From NCBI RefSeq assembly GCF_026151205.1, contig NC_087078.1:13189118-13253117 (forward strand): a DNA stretch of 64,000 bases, in the 5' to 3' direction. Source of the stretch: Bolinopsis microptera (taxonomy: Eukaryota > Ctenophora > Tentaculata > Lobata > Bolinopsidae). Of this stretch, positions 19,888-32,035 are shown in pieces (the first letter of the stretch is position 1; each line of letters opens with the position of its first letter). A program made the translations under genes and the position numbers. The notes beneath the pieces are model-generated. The model was not told the origin of the DNA, searched no databases, and saw only the letters and a program-made list of their open reading frames with translations.

Positions 19888-20241
19888 GATGATAATGGAT
19901 GCGGAGTACAGGGGTGAGCGGAGGGGGCCAGGGTCAGACCCATCGAACCAGACCAGTAAACCTGAAACAAGCTAGGCGGCAGTGAGATGAGTAACATAAA
20001 TTTATCAGTGATTACGTTAAGCTTAGCAGGAATCACCAGTAGATTTAAGGCTAGTTAATGAGTTATAAAGTACGATTGAAAATAAATAAAGTATACTGAA
20101 ACGTCAAATGTGTTGAATGAGATGTAAAATGGAGTGAATGTGCAATGATGGGGAAGGGGCTGGGGTAAGGAGGGGCTGCTAAATCATATTCAATGTAAAT
20201 TTTCAACTTTATCAATAAACAATCGCACACAAATATTAGTT
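19888..20241 (-). other. LINE B 5' UTR
   Basis: 354 bp between the 5' junction and the first ATG. It contains a G-rich run on the plus strand at 20,150-20,175 (ggggaaggggctggggtaag). An internal promoter would be expected here, but none can be picked out by eye. Confidence 0.5.
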
Positions 20242-20728
20242 AGAATTGGAAGCTTCTTGTCGGCACAGGAATAATGCTCCAAGGTTGGACCTCAGAAAGT
20301 GGACAGAGAGACGAATACGAACAATTCTTAAGTTACGAGGGAAAAATGCATCCATGGAGCATAGTGTCTGGAACATTCCTTTTTGATCTGTCCACAGATG
20401 TTAGAGAGGAACACAATGTGGCTGATAAATATCCTGATATGGTGAAGAAATTGCTGGATAAAAAACAAGGATTTCTGAACAAGATGAAGACGGTCGAAGA
20501 ACGGAATTTTTCAGATAAAGGTAAGGTTGATGGAGTTTGGAAACCCTGGGTAGAACTATAAAATGGTTGAATGTGAAGTTGTTAAACAATGATATTTTTA
20601 TTATCACTTCGAGATGGCCAGGCCTACTCTCATGCTGTCTATATGTGATGATTAACTCTGAAAAACTAGGGACAACTGGGGAATGATCCCAGAACCTCGA
20701 GATTTCGCTATAGTTATTACACCGATAA

Positions 20729-20734
20729 AATAAA
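20729..20734 (+). terminator. Poly(A) signal AATAAA after arylsulfatase copy 1
   Basis: AATAAA in the context accgataaaataaagaattt, about 170 bp after the sulfatase stop (20,561). The same context follows copy 2 at 60,932-60,937, so it predates the duplication. Confidence 0.6.
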
Positions 20735-20886
20735 GAATTTTAATTGTATGCACGACGGTAATTATTATTTTTCATAATTTCAATATTCCCTTAAAGTTGA
20801 ATTCAAATTGAAAAACTCTTAAATTGCTAAAATGTCACCTCAAAAACTACAGGTAGCAAAATCAATACATATTCAGACTTTAAAGA

Positions 20887-21830
20887 ATAGAAATTAGAAA
20901 TTAGAAATTAGAAATTAGAAATTAGAAATAAGAAATTAGAAATTAGAAATTAGAAATTAGAAATTAGAAATTAGAAATTAGAAATTAGAAATTAGAAATT
21001 AGAAATTAGAAATTAGAAATTAGAAATTAGAAATTAGAAATTAGAAATTAGAAATTAGAAATTAGAAATTAGAAATTAGAAATTAGAAATTAGAAATTAG
21101 AAATTAGAAATTAGAAATTAGAAATTAGAAATTAGAAATTAGAAATTAGAAATTAGAAATTAGAAATTAGAAATTAGAAATTAGAAATTAGAAATTAGAA
21201 ATTAGAAATTAGAAATTAGAAATTAGAAATTAGAAATTAGAAATTAGAAATTAGAAATTAGAAATTAGAAATTAGAAATTAGAAAGATCATTACAGAACT
21301 ACATGTGTTAGAAATTAGAAATTAGAAATTAGAAATTAGAAATTAGAAATTAGAAATTAGAAATTAGAAATTAGAAATTAGAAATTAGAAATTAGAAATT
21401 AGAAATTAGAAATTAGAAATTAGAAATTAGAAATTAGAAATTAGAAATTGGACATTAGAAATTAGAAATTAGAAATTAGAAATTAGAAATTAGAAATTAG
21501 AAATTAGAAATTAGAAATTAGAAATTAGAAATTAGAAATTAGAAATTAGAAATTAGAAATTAGAAATTGGAAATTAGAAATTGGAAATTAGAAATTAGAA
21601 ATTGTAAATTAGAAATTGGAAATGGGAAATTGGAAATGGAAAATTAGAAATTAGAAATTAGAAATTAGAAATGGGAAATTGGAAATGGAAAATTAGAAAT
21701 TAGAAATTAGAAATTGGAAATTAGAAATTAGAAATTAGAAATTAGAAATTAGAAATTACAAATTAGAAATTAGAAATTAGAAATTGGAAATTGGAAATTA
21801 GAAATTAGAAATTCGAAATTTCATCCAGCT
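20887..21830 (+). repeat. AAATTAG heptamer array
   Basis: About 940 bp of (AAATTAG)n, interrupted at 21,283-21,310 by gaaagatcattacagaacta plus a few bases. It decays at the right edge into variants with TTGG, GGG and TCG. The same array follows the second sulfatase copy (61,130-61,425). In reverse complement it occurs at 39,768-39,975 and 41,892-42,465. Confidence 0.97.
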
Positions 21831-22310
21831 GGTTTTATTGCTGATTAGAATCATGATTTTACCATACCTTAAACATGGGAAATGCAATAACAAATATGAC
21901 TTATTTACAGTTTACTAGGTTTACCAGTGCATCCTTCCATAAATATAATAAGGAGTTCAATTCCCAAAGCAAGGCAGTGAAAATAAATTAAGAAATGGAA
22001 TGTCATGAAGGGGCAGCTGTTGATGGACCACGTACATCAGATAATTAACCGTCGATAATAAGTATCAGCAGGGAAGTTTAACCGAGAAATCATAAATTAG
22101 AGGCGGTCCGTGTAGGCCTTACACTGTGCTTTCAGCAATACTCATAAATACAACTGTTTATATTGCTGGGACCACTCAATAGGTATGTTGAGAATAGAGA
22201 TCATTGGGGATGATAGGCATGTTATATTCAGTACGTACCATATACGGATGATGATTAATCACTCTACACTTGACTGTCTCGTGACTTTTTCAACCCCTTC
22301 TCTAGCTGGT
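21831..22310. other. Intergenic; left part is an inverted copy of 39,980-40,085
   Basis: The segment 21,815-21,915 (catccagctggttttattgc onward, to gtaaatcatat-type sequence) is the reverse complement of 39,983-40,085. The array and its flank therefore travel together. Nothing coding is seen in the rest. Confidence 0.6.
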
Positions 22311-22327
22311 CCTGAACGACTATTCGA

Positions 22328-22412
22328 AACCCTAACCCTCTAATCTGATCCCAACCATAACCCTAACCCAATCCTTAACAAAAGCATATGCTGAAACCCT
22401 AACCCTAACTAG
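22328..22412 (+). repeat. Degenerate interstitial telomere-like tract (CCCTAA)
   Basis: Several ccctaa/ccctaac motifs, interleaved with cctctaat, ccataaccc and ccaatcctta variants. This is consistent with the metazoan TTAGGG repeat after decay. Confidence 0.6.
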
Positions 22413-22602
22413 ATATTAGACTAACTTCCTTATACGGTCATATCACGTGATCGAAACAGTTTTTCGACAATATCTCGTCAGGGGAGCATTTTAACCCTTA
22501 TATGTCATGGGGGTGATTCGGAATCAGCGTCCGAAAATACATCGATTGAAGGGGCCCTTTTAGTCTTAGAACAATCTCAAAGATCGACTGTAGAGTGATT
22601 TA

Positions 22603-22731
22603 TTGATTCACGATGTCAATCCTTCGCAGCTCGGTGAGGCACAGTGGTGCATCTCGCCGATCTACCGAAGACTGTGGTTGCGAGAAGCATTATTTGATGC
22701 GCGCGCGACCCAGTAGTGCATCGCGCTACAA
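22603..22731 (+). mobile_element. Short MITE-like element with 9-bp TSD, copy 1
   Basis: 129 bp, TTGATTCACGATG...GCGCTACAA. It is flanked on both sides by AGTGATTTA (22,594-22,602 and 22,732-22,740). The ends form an imperfect inverted repeat (TTGNNNNNCGATG at each end). Internally, TCGGTGAG/CTCGCCGA and GCAC/GTGC form one hairpin and GCGCGA/TCGCGC a second. A 9-bp TSD is typical of the Mutator superfamily; there is no coding capacity. Confidence 0.8.
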
Positions 22732-22740
22732 AGTGATTTA

Positions 22741-23042
22741 GCACGCGCTCGTACCTATACACAACTAATAGAGTTAGATTAGTCGTGGTTATTTATTTCC
22801 AGTTATTTTCTAAAATTATTTGCACGGGTCAGAGTCAATGACAAAACAAGTTTATGAAAATGAGTTTATAAAAAAATTAACTGTTGCATCTTCAGTAACT
22901 ATCAATCTTCAGTCTGAGTCAATACCTATAGCAGAGACAGAGACAAAACTTAGTCGTGTTTATTTATTTCCCAAGTGTTTTCTATAATTATTCACACGGG
23001 CCAATGACTAGACTGATATATTAAAATGAGTTTGTCAAGAAT
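22741..23042. other. Diverged direct duplication around the MITE copies
   Basis: 22,784-22,880 and 22,951-23,035 are diverged direct repeats (ttagtcgtg.ttatttatttcc, acgggtcagagtcaatgac-like). No gene is seen. Confidence 0.5.
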
Positions 23043-23167
23043 TTGATTCACGATGTCAATCCTTCGCAGCTCGGTGAGGCACAGTGGTGCATCTCGCCGA
23101 TCTACCGAGATGGTTGCGAGAAGCATTATTTGATGCGCGCGCGACCCAGTAGTGCATCGCGCTACAA
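23043..23167 (+). mobile_element. Short MITE-like element with 9-bp TSD, copy 2
   Basis: 125 bp, the same ends as copy 1 and one 4-bp internal difference near the middle (gaagactgtgg versus gagatgg). It is flanked by GTCAAGAAT on both sides (23,034-23,042 and 23,168-23,176). Its near identity to copy 1 with a different TSD shows independent, recent insertion. Confidence 0.82.
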
Positions 23168-23176
23168 GTCAAGAAT

Positions 23177-23704
23177 GTAATGTTTTACCCCGGGACCACC
23201 TGACCACGCGGAACACCTCAGATAAGCAGAAACAAGACCAAACCAATACGATTAAAAAACCATGTTATTTAAGTATTTAGCCCTGTAAGTAAAGCTTTAA
23301 GCAATGTTTTGGTCATAAGATGAAGTCATCAACAAATTCTCGATGTTTTCATATTATTATTTTCGTAGATTAAATAGAATATGATTCACCCTGATCGCTC
23401 ATTCTTCTAGAACCTTATGTTATAGGACATAAAATCTTGTATGAACTTGATTTGTTAAACTATCAGCTCCTACCTCCTATACGAGGGCAGTATACTAATT
23501 TAACGGTTTAACACAGGGTGACTCCTCTCCGTTTACTGTAAACATTGGCCTCACCAAAGCATGAATCCCACGGTTCACTGGGAATTGGGAAAGATATGAT
23601 TCTGTACAGTCTTCATCGTAGGCTATCCACTCCGATAATCGTAACCGATAATTATCTCTGATAATTCGTTAATAAAAGTTCTCTGTGTATCTATTATCTC
23701 TACT
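23177..23704. other. Intergenic mosaic of older repeats
   Basis: 23,350-23,440 resembles 6,668-6,735; 23,455-23,525 resembles 11,091-11,160; 23,530-23,560 resembles 12,111-12,145. The order matches, but the LTR element between them at 6,964-11,046 is missing here. This fits an older copy of the host repeat before LTR insertion. Confidence 0.45.
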
Positions 23705-24336
23705 ATAATTCAGAGAATTCTTTTTGTACGTACACTGTACGACCGCCCACGTGCAAATTAGATGAAAAATAGGAATTTAGGTTACAACCAAAAGGTTCCA
23801 TAGCAACGGTGTTTTAATGCACACATGCACGTGCAAAGATTGTTTTAACGTCATTTTGATCGGTTTTGTGGTAATTACGTTGTGTTTAAAGTGTTTTATA
23901 TTTAAATCGGTTGTATCTTCGGTTGGGATGGATATTTTTGATGTGATTAAAAGTCTCTTTCAAAGAATACTACTAGCTTCGTCCCTGTTACCATGGGCTT
24001 TCTAGTATATAATATATAAAATAATAAATATATTTTTATATAGATAAAATATCGCCCACGTGCAAATTAGCTAAAAAGCAAAAGGTTGCAAAGTAACCAT
24101 GGTAACGAGGGTTGTTACACGCACGTGCACGTGCAAAGATTGTTAAAACAGAATTTTTTATCGGTTTTGTTGATATTACGTTGTGTTTAGTGCGAACAAC
24201 ATTTTAATCGGCTGTATCTTCGGTTGTGTAGGATATTTTTTGACTCGATTTAAACTTACTATTAAGCTATTACTTTACTAACAAAAAATACTATTAGCTT
24301 CCTCCCTGTGACCACGGGTTTTCTAGTCTTACTTTT
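23705..24336 (+). repeat. Dimeric dispersed repeat, second copy
   Basis: The same two units in the same order as 5,283-5,890, with only scattered differences (for example an added accatggtaa near 24,097). The shared left end is tataattcagagaattcttt and the shared right end ggttttctagtcttactt. Flanks differ outside those limits. Confidence 0.78.
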
Positions 24337-24600
24337 TTATTGAAAATCTTTTCAAAATAGTACATACATCAATGTAATTGCATGAAAATAACACGGTCAA
24401 AAAGTGATTTCTATGTACTATAATGACGGGAAACCAGAACGTAGTTCGTGCAAAAATTACACCTACAAAATATGGTCCCTGACAAAACATTTCATACAAT
24501 CAACACATATAAATGTAAGATATATAGTAATAGAGATGATTGTGCAATAATAAAATACAGCGTGCATAAATATCATAATGTTAATAATTTGTTAACTTTT
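24337..24600. other. AT-rich interval, nothing recognised
   Basis: No ORF, repeat match or signal is seen before the low-quality block starts. Confidence 0.5.
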
Positions 24601-24984
24601 TAATGAAATAATTTATTTTAACAAATTTTTAAAAAAACCCAAACCCCACCCCAACCCCCCCCAACCCCAAATATTTGGGAGGGGTTTTTTTAAATTTAAA
24701 AGGCTTTGGGAAAAAGAATGCTCTAACATTTACAACGGGTAAATTAGGGGGACTTTCGTTTTGGATTTGGACATTTCCGACTGGGACCTTAAGTTTGGCC
24801 TTGAAATATGGGAACTAGGTCCTTATTTCGAGGGGAAGTTATCCAGAAAAGGGGCCGATAAAAAATGATTTTTTAAAAGGAACTTTTTTACACTGTGTTT
24901 GAACAAATCTTACTTTAATTTTGGGCTGCCCATGGTGACAATCTTAAGCGTTGCTTCCTTGTATATTGAAAGTAATTAAATCTT

Positions 24985-27900
24985 GGGCTACCCCTTTATT
25001 TTTTGGAAAAAAGGGCGGGCATCCAATTCAAACCCTTCAAAGGGGAAAGGGATTTTCAATTGATGAATTTAATATAGTTTTCAAAGCGATATTGTAACCC
25101 CCTCATCAAAATTCCACAAAATACCCCTTTTTTTTAAAAGCATCCATCTTATTAGTTGTTTTTTTTAAAAGGGGACCCAGAGGGAACAGTGTTAAAAAGA
25201 TTCTAAAAAGTGCGGGAAATAAATTTCTTCTTCGCCTCATTTGGAAAAATGACAATGCTTTCACAGGAAATTTTTTTGGTTATTTTGGACAATTTTTTAG
25301 AGGGTTTTTCAAAACAAAACCCTTTTTTAAACGACTCCAAGATCTGTTTCCGTAGGGTTATCAAATTTTTACCCAAAAATATAAATCAAAATAAATGGAA
25401 AATAAATACCCCTACGCTGAATTTCTTTTCCGGAATAAAACTTTACATTTTGATGGAAACGCATTTTTTTTTTATCCCCAAAGAATTAATTATTTTTTTA
25501 TTCAAAGGGGAATAATCGTTTTTGTTTTAATGGGGACTCCATATTTTCGTTCATCAATAAATCCAAAAATTTGTGCCTGAACAAAATCTCATAAGATCTT
25601 TATGAATAAGACAAAAAATGGACCGGGAGGGAGCCGGGAAAAACTCCAGAAAAAAAGGATTCGAAGTCTACCATCAAAAAAAACATTGTTCCGTTCACAA
25701 GTATTGGTTTGGGAATTTAGTCCCTTCCTTAAAATTTTAAAAATTTTTAATTTTAAGAAAAAATCATGATTTACAAAAATAAAAGGCTTTAGCAAAATAA
25801 AAGTAAATAGTTACACTTTACGAACAGTCTTGGGGATACGTGACACTGTAATAAAGTTAACTTTTTGGTACAAATCGTCTCCAAGAAACCCGTCATCATC
25901 AAAAATGCATTTTTTATAAAATTCCGTTTAATAGGCTTTCAAATGTTTTTTTATAAGACTATTAGGAAATCGCCGATAATTTCAAGGGCCCCCTTTACCC
26001 TTTTTGGGAACCAACACGTGAGCCGTTTCCCCTTTCATTAAAAACCCGGATTATATGATATTCAAATAAAATTAAAAAGTCAACGGATACCAGACAGTTC
26101 TTCATATCTTACCAGGAACCGTCGGGGGCCGCAAGCTTTGAAATTTAATTTTTCCTTGAATTTTTATATTCCCCACAGAAATTAAGCAAATTCAGTATCA
26201 CTTCCCCCAAATCAATACAATACTACAGTTCGTCAAAAATTGTTTAAAAACTGAAAACAATTTTCTTTGTCTAAGGGAATTGTCTGTAGTTTCTCAAAGG
26301 GTACTTTTTCCGGTATTCTTTTTTTCTTTGAAGAATTTTACATGCACCAAAATTTTCTTTGGATCAATGGGGGTACATCGTATATGATTTTCGTTCATTT
26401 TTATAAAAATTTTTGAACTGTTTCTAGAGAAAAAATTTTAAAAAATCCTTTTTTGGCCGTTATTTTCCACTTTTCAGTCTTTTTTTCTCATTTCCTCATG
26501 GCCCGATCAAAACCAGGGATTTCATATGTAACTTTAAAGAAATTTGGGTAGTTTTGAATTTTTTTTCGATTTTACAGATTTAAAGGGAAGCCAAAATATT
26601 CGGATTCCTACTTTAAAAAATGATCCATCAATGAATTAAATTTCTTTAAGGCCGCCAGTTTCCCTTCTAAATTAGAATCTTTCTTTTTGGACATTTAGAA
26701 AAATGATTTTGGAGAAATTTTAAAAAAGTTTTGGATAATTCTTTTGCACACCTGCCCCTTCAATACCAAAGACTTTTACAAAATTTTTTAAAATTTAAAA
26801 AATTTTTTTAAAAAAAAAAAGTATTTTCCCCTTTAAAACTTTTAGACTATTTTTAACTTGACAAACAAAGTTATGAAATTTTGAAATAAAGCCTTTTCCC
26901 TTTAAATAGAAGGTTAACAACCGTCCTCAAAAAACCAATTCCCCTTGAGATTAAATCCCCAACATGAAAGTTTTTTGGGGCGTTTGCTTGAGTAAAAGAC
27001 TTTTTTGTACTGAAATATTTTCATTTTTACTTTTCCCAAATTCCGAACCTGTAAACCACACAAAAAATGTATTTATTTTTCACCTATTTTATTTCAATAG
27101 CGGCATTTCGACCCCTTAGAACGACAGTCTTTGTTTCACTTAATATCGATCTGATTGTTTTAAAAGCCCTCCACCTTTTTTCCTATATTTTTTCGGTTTG
27201 TTATCATCAGGGGGTATTTTTGAGCGATCATTTCAAAATATTTATTTAGGTTTTGAATGACCCTTATCCATTACAGAGTTTTTAACCCAAGTCTCTGTAA
27301 ACAGAATAAGTGGATGTGAATCTTCAATATGGAAAAATTTTCAATATTTGGTTATCAAATGGGTTGTACGAATTAGAAAAGGGGATCAACCTTAAACTTC
27401 GAAAAAACGATATGTATTAGGGCCGGGGGATTAGCATCTATTTGATATTGAAATAAGAAAGAATTTAAAGGTCAAGAAAAAATCGACAAACTCAATTTCC
27501 CCTAATGTTAGTTACTGCACCAACACTATTTTAGGGGCATCACCTTTCAAGGGTTTTCCCGACGAGTCTTTGGTACTGAGTAAAGATGAATTCAAATTAA
27601 AAAACCAAGTATACGGGTATGCACAATTAAATTGGACACAGTGGAAAGGCTTACGGGTATTAAAGTAGAATTAGGGGATAAAAAAACCCTACAATCTCAT
27701 TGGACCTTTCGAGCTTGTTAAATCATCCCAATTAACAAAACTGTGAAAAAGGCAGAAATAGTCCAGTTAATGGTCTAGAATTGAAAAAGTGCTTTTAAAA
27801 CCACCCGATATCACCCAAAACCCTCCCCCCCCCTACCCCAACAAATCCCCCTTTGACAAATTTTTTGGTGCTCTAAATTAAAAAACAGCCGTTTTCGACC

Positions 27901-29650
27901 CTGTAAATTTAGACATCTGTCAAAAATTTAATTAAAATTTAAATTTAAAATTCATACAGCCACCATTAAACCAGGGGTTGCCCCCTGGAATTAAAAATCA
28001 TTTGTTTAATGAAAACAATTTCAAAATTTTTCAACCGAATTGACCCCATTCCCGCGCCAGAAGGTTCAAATTTTTAATTTAAATTTGGGGTTTAAAAACC
28101 AAAGGAAAACCTTTGAATGAATAAAAATATTAAATCTTGCAAGAACCCCCAAGCTTTATTATTTGGTAATATCAAAACCTTTTCTTTAGGCAAAAGGGGG
28201 AAAACTGGGTTTATCCCCCTAGCATCCAAAACGGGGAAAGTATCTAAGAAATAATCCTAAGGGGAAAATTATTGTAAATAAATTTTTCATTAATAACATT
28301 TCTTCATAAATTTAAACCTTTTGTTTAATTGGGGGAACAGTTTAAATCTTTTGATTGGAAGTTCAATTTAGGGAATCATTAAATAGATACCGCATTTTTA
28401 AAATGTCTACCAAAAACCGTCCCGTATATTTTTGTCCCAACGACCAAATTTTTTTAAAAACTTCAAAATTAGGGTTATCTTTCAAATTCCGAATCCCCTT
28501 TTGCCCTTATCTTTTTACCCCCCAACGGCGATTTTTTAAACATTTGTTTATTCTTTCTAACAATTTTTCTCTAATCTAGCGCAAAAGACCCCAAACAAAA
28601 CAACTTTCTTTTTTCGTACTTTTTCATTTTTGGGGAAAAACCCCTTTGACCCTTTAAAGGTTAATTTAGGGGAACGAGAGACAAAATACTTGTTCATTTT
28701 ACCACAACTTTCCCAAAAAAAAACCCTGTTCATTTTAGATTGACACCGGGTTTCATATTTTTCATGGTTTTTTATCAGGGCTGGAAAAAACCCATGTTTT
28801 TTCAACTACCGTTTTTATTCTATCAAAACGATTGAAATTTCCGGGGCCCCTAGTAAACAGAAAAATGAGCATCTGAGAATAGTCTCGTTTCACAGGAGTG
28901 GAGAGAACTGCTCGATGCTAACGATTACGGGAAGCCATATCCCCAATTTTAAGGGTTTTTTAAACCCCCCTATTGAAAAAAAGGGGGGTAATCTTTTTTA
29001 AAAATTGGTTTGTTCATAACATACCATATTTATAAGAATGGGGGTGGGATAAGCACTGAGTATGACGGGGACGCCCCTCTGTTTTTAATTAAGAATAAAA
29101 GCTTTTTGGGAGGTCATCACAAAGGGGTTTTTCCAATTTAAGCTTAACTGCAACGGGGATACAATGACAAGGGGCATAATTCTGCGCAAATTCAAAGCAA
29201 CGCGGGGGTTGGGGCTTCCAACATTCACTTTTTCCTAGGGGGCTGTTTTAAATCACAACACTTTGGGAAATTCTTCATTGTTTGCAAAGGGCCCCGGGGT
29301 GACAGGGCAGATCAGATACCAGTGTGCGGACAACTATCATGTCAAGCCCGGGGGAAAATAAAAAGGCCGAGCGATCTTTAAAATAAAAGGATAAATGAAT
29401 AAAATGAAGGGGATCTATTTAAGAATTTATAATAAAAAACTATCAATCAAAATGTAAGTGACTAAAATTTGGGGAAATTAATAAATGAATTAGAAAACTA
29501 CCTTGTTAAGATTTCAAGTTGTCCCAGCCAAGCTGGACAGAAAATAAAAGCTGCCTACACCGCTACACGCCTCACCCCCCCCGTCTAACCCCGGGGAAAC
29601 CCGGGGGACTTTACCCCAGCGACATTCTGCCCCGGGTGGGCCCCATCGCT
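24985..29650 (-). pseudogene. LINE A, low-quality second copy
   Basis: Aligns by eye with 1-5,230 and includes counterparts of ORF2, ORF1 and the 5' hairpin (near 29,520). About 10% shorter through base losses; no frame is open. The block continues left of the window's own LINE A start, so it should include part of the element's 3' end near 24,650-24,985. Confidence 0.8.
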
Positions 29651-29699
29651 TAGCCATGCTAAAAATTATTTGTTAAATATGTGTTTGAAAGTTTAAAAA

Positions 29700-30545
29700 T
29701 TATAAACTTATAATTCAAAATTTTTTTTGGAATGTAGTCTGACGACCGCCCCCCCTGAAAAATTGATGAAAAAAGGAATTTGGGTAACAACCAAAACGTT
29801 CCATAGCAAGGGGTTGTTTAATACCACACGTGCAAAGATTTTTTAAAAAAACGCATTTTTTATCGGTTTTGGGTAAAACGTTTTTTTCTTGTACTTCGGT
29901 TGGGGGGATATTTTTTTGTGCGATAAAACTTTCTTTCAAAAATACTACTAGCTTCGCCCCTTTTCCCAGGGGCTTTATATTATATAAAAATTTTTTTTTA
30001 TAGAAAAATTTCCCCCGTCAATTACTAAAAAAAAAAGGGTTGCAAAGAAACGGGGGTTGTTACTGTTACACCACGCCTAAAGTTTGAAAAACAAATTTTT
30101 TATCTTTTGTTGATTTTCTTGTTTTTGGGGCAAAAACATTTTAATGGGCGTACTTCGGTTGTGTAGGTTTTTTTTGACCTTTTAAACTTACTTTTAAAAC
30201 ATTCTTTACAAAAAAAAATACTATTATTCCCCTGTACCGGGGTTTTCTAGTTTATTTATAATTTCAAGAATTTTTTTTGTAGAATTTTCTGTACACCGCC
30301 ACTGCAAATTTGAAAAAATGGGAATTTAGGTAAACCAAAAACTTTTCCATAGAAACGGTTTAATCACACATGCACGTGCAAAGTTTTTTTTAACGTCATT
30401 TTGATCTTTTGTTAATTTTACGTTTTTTAAATTTTATATTTAAATCGGTTGTATTTTCGGTTGGGAGGGATTTTTTTTTGATGCGATTAAAATGTTTTTT
30501 CAAAAATACTATACTTCTCCCTTTACAGGGGCTTTCTATATTAAA
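29700..30545 (+). repeat. Dimeric dispersed repeat, low-quality copy with a third unit
   Basis: Two units match 5,283-5,890. A third (from about 30,250) follows where the first locus instead changes to unrelated sequence at 5,925. Confidence 0.6.
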
Positions 30546-32035
30546 ATAAAAATATTTTAATCGATAAAAATATTTTAATGGGTATAAAAATTCAAAAAAA
30601 TTCCAAAAAATACTGCCAGAATCAGTGAAATTTTAATGTTTTGCTTGCCCCTTTTCCAAAATCCAAAAAAAACATCCCAAACTTTCATATATAACTGATA
30701 AAAAGGGGCATTTTTCTTGGTGGTTTAATTAAAGCTATTGACATTGTTCCCTTTTGAAAGGTGTGGCATTTTACCTTTGCTGTACCAAGTTTACGCAGTA
30801 AACAGGTTACAATCCCGATTTTTAGGGAATTATAAAATTTTCGGGTTTTTTCCCCCGAAAAAAATTTAACTTTTTATCGTTTATTAAAAAACCCAAATCT
30901 TATCGTTTTCAAAAAAAAAGTTTTATACCGAAAATTGAAGCCACTTCACTCCAACTCGACAGTTCACCGCACTTATTCGACACTACTGATTTCGAAAAAC
31001 CCCTTTAACCTTTATTTACGGTCGAATAGATGCGTACTTTAACGGACCCTATTTCGACAGTCTAATTAATTTAGCAAAGAACTACACTTTGCAAAAAGGG
31101 AATTTTCAAAAATTTTAAAAATTTATCTTATTAAAGTACATTTGAAAATTTAATTAGTTCAATCCAGTTTTTAAAAAACCACAAAGGGTTTCTCCCACAC
31201 ATGCGAATTTTTAAAAATATGTCGAATTTTCCAAAGTAAATTGTTCCAATATTCTACGGTAAAAAACCCAAATTAAGATTAAAAAATCATATATCATTTA
31301 CTAAGATTGATACTTAAAATTTGTTTCTTTTGGAATTTACCACTCCATAAAATTTATATTTCAAATCCTTCAATTAACCGGATGGGGACTGGCTACACGC
31401 GCATTTAAAGCACTAATATACCAATAAATTAAAAAAAGCATTGGTAACATTTTAAGTTAAAAGGGTTAGAAGTTGGGGTTAAAAATTAACATTTCAGTAC
31501 CCATAAAGATGGGGCTCAACATATTGCCCTTTTTTTCAAGGCAACTGTATAATTTTGAAATTGTGCTTTTACCCCTACATTACACATTTATTTAAACATT
31601 TGAATAGCCCAGGCAAAATAACAATCTTAAAGCTAAAACGTGGAGCGTTGTTAAAAACTTTTTCTTTTTACTAATCATATTTCTCCTAAGATTTTCAATT
31701 TTATTCCTTTGTACACAAAAAATTTTTAATTTTCTTCTAAGTTGAGATATTTTTTAAAAACGGGGGCCCTACACGGGGAAGGTTTGAAATCGCAACAAAG
31801 GATTTTGGGACAAACAAAAATTATTTTTTTGCATTGGGGGCCATATCAAACATGACAGAACCTTAACCACTGACCCATACCCCCACTCAAGAAAAATTTT
31901 TTTTTTTAGGCCTTTAAGTAAAATGAAAAAAATACTTTTGGGACTTTATTAATTTTTGCGCCCATAATATTATTGGCAAGGTAGTAGATTAGGTCAACTA
32001 AAATTATAAAACCTTGGTTAAAAATTAGGGATCAT
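30546..32035. other. Block without counterpart in the first copy
   Basis: About 1.5 kb of noisy AT-rich sequence lies between the repeat units and the equivalent of 6,480. The first copy holds about 550 bp of other sequence there. Nothing is recognised in it. Confidence 0.5.

Larger units (their letters stand above)
14000..20241 (-). mobile_element. LINE B, full-length CR1/L2-like element inserted in arylsulfatase
   Basis: The 6,242-bp insertion is flanked by AGAATT (13,994-13,999 and 20,242-20,247). Copy 2 of the sulfatase (near 60,545) and the degraded copy (near 38,430) both read straight across the site, which fixes both boundaries. On the minus strand the order is 5' UTR (20,241-19,888), PHD-containing ORF1 in two pieces, ORF2, a short 3' UTR, and a tail with a ~15-bp motif aatatttgttttatt repeated twice at 14,000-14,035. 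The sulfatase and LINE lie on opposite strands. It is related to LINE A in domain order but clearly diverged, with FADD rather than YADD and an added PHD finger. Confidence 0.93.
12701..20561 (+). pseudogene. Arylsulfatase B-like gene, copy 1: frameshifted and split by LINE B
   Basis: The pieces are 12,701-13,342 (213 codons), 13,343-13,999 in the next frame, and 20,242-20,561 after the LINE. Joined, they cover about 535 codons, the usual size of an S1-family sulfatase such as arylsulfatase B. Visible landmarks are a hydrophobic leader, VADDLGYND (metal-binding Asp pair), and the formylglycine signature CSPTRSALMTG with Cys70 at 12,908. GKWHLG and SDNGA (metal site) follow. Compared with copy 2, one T is missing at about 13,300 (gagctcat-caaaacc), which shifts the frame to a stop at 13,340. 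LINE B interrupts the codons for WKN/WKLLVGTG. The product would be a secreted or lysosomal sulfate-ester hydrolase, but this copy cannot make it. Confidence 0.88.

Noticed and set aside
20887-21830. AAATTAG array as a telomere
   Set aside because: The heptamer is not a known telomere unit, the arrays are internal and occur in both orientations, and TTAGGG-like tracts exist separately.
22603-22731. tRNA-derived SINE, because of a gcacagtggtgc A-box-like stretch
   Set aside because: There is no B box, no A-rich tail, and the TSD is exactly 9 bp in both copies.
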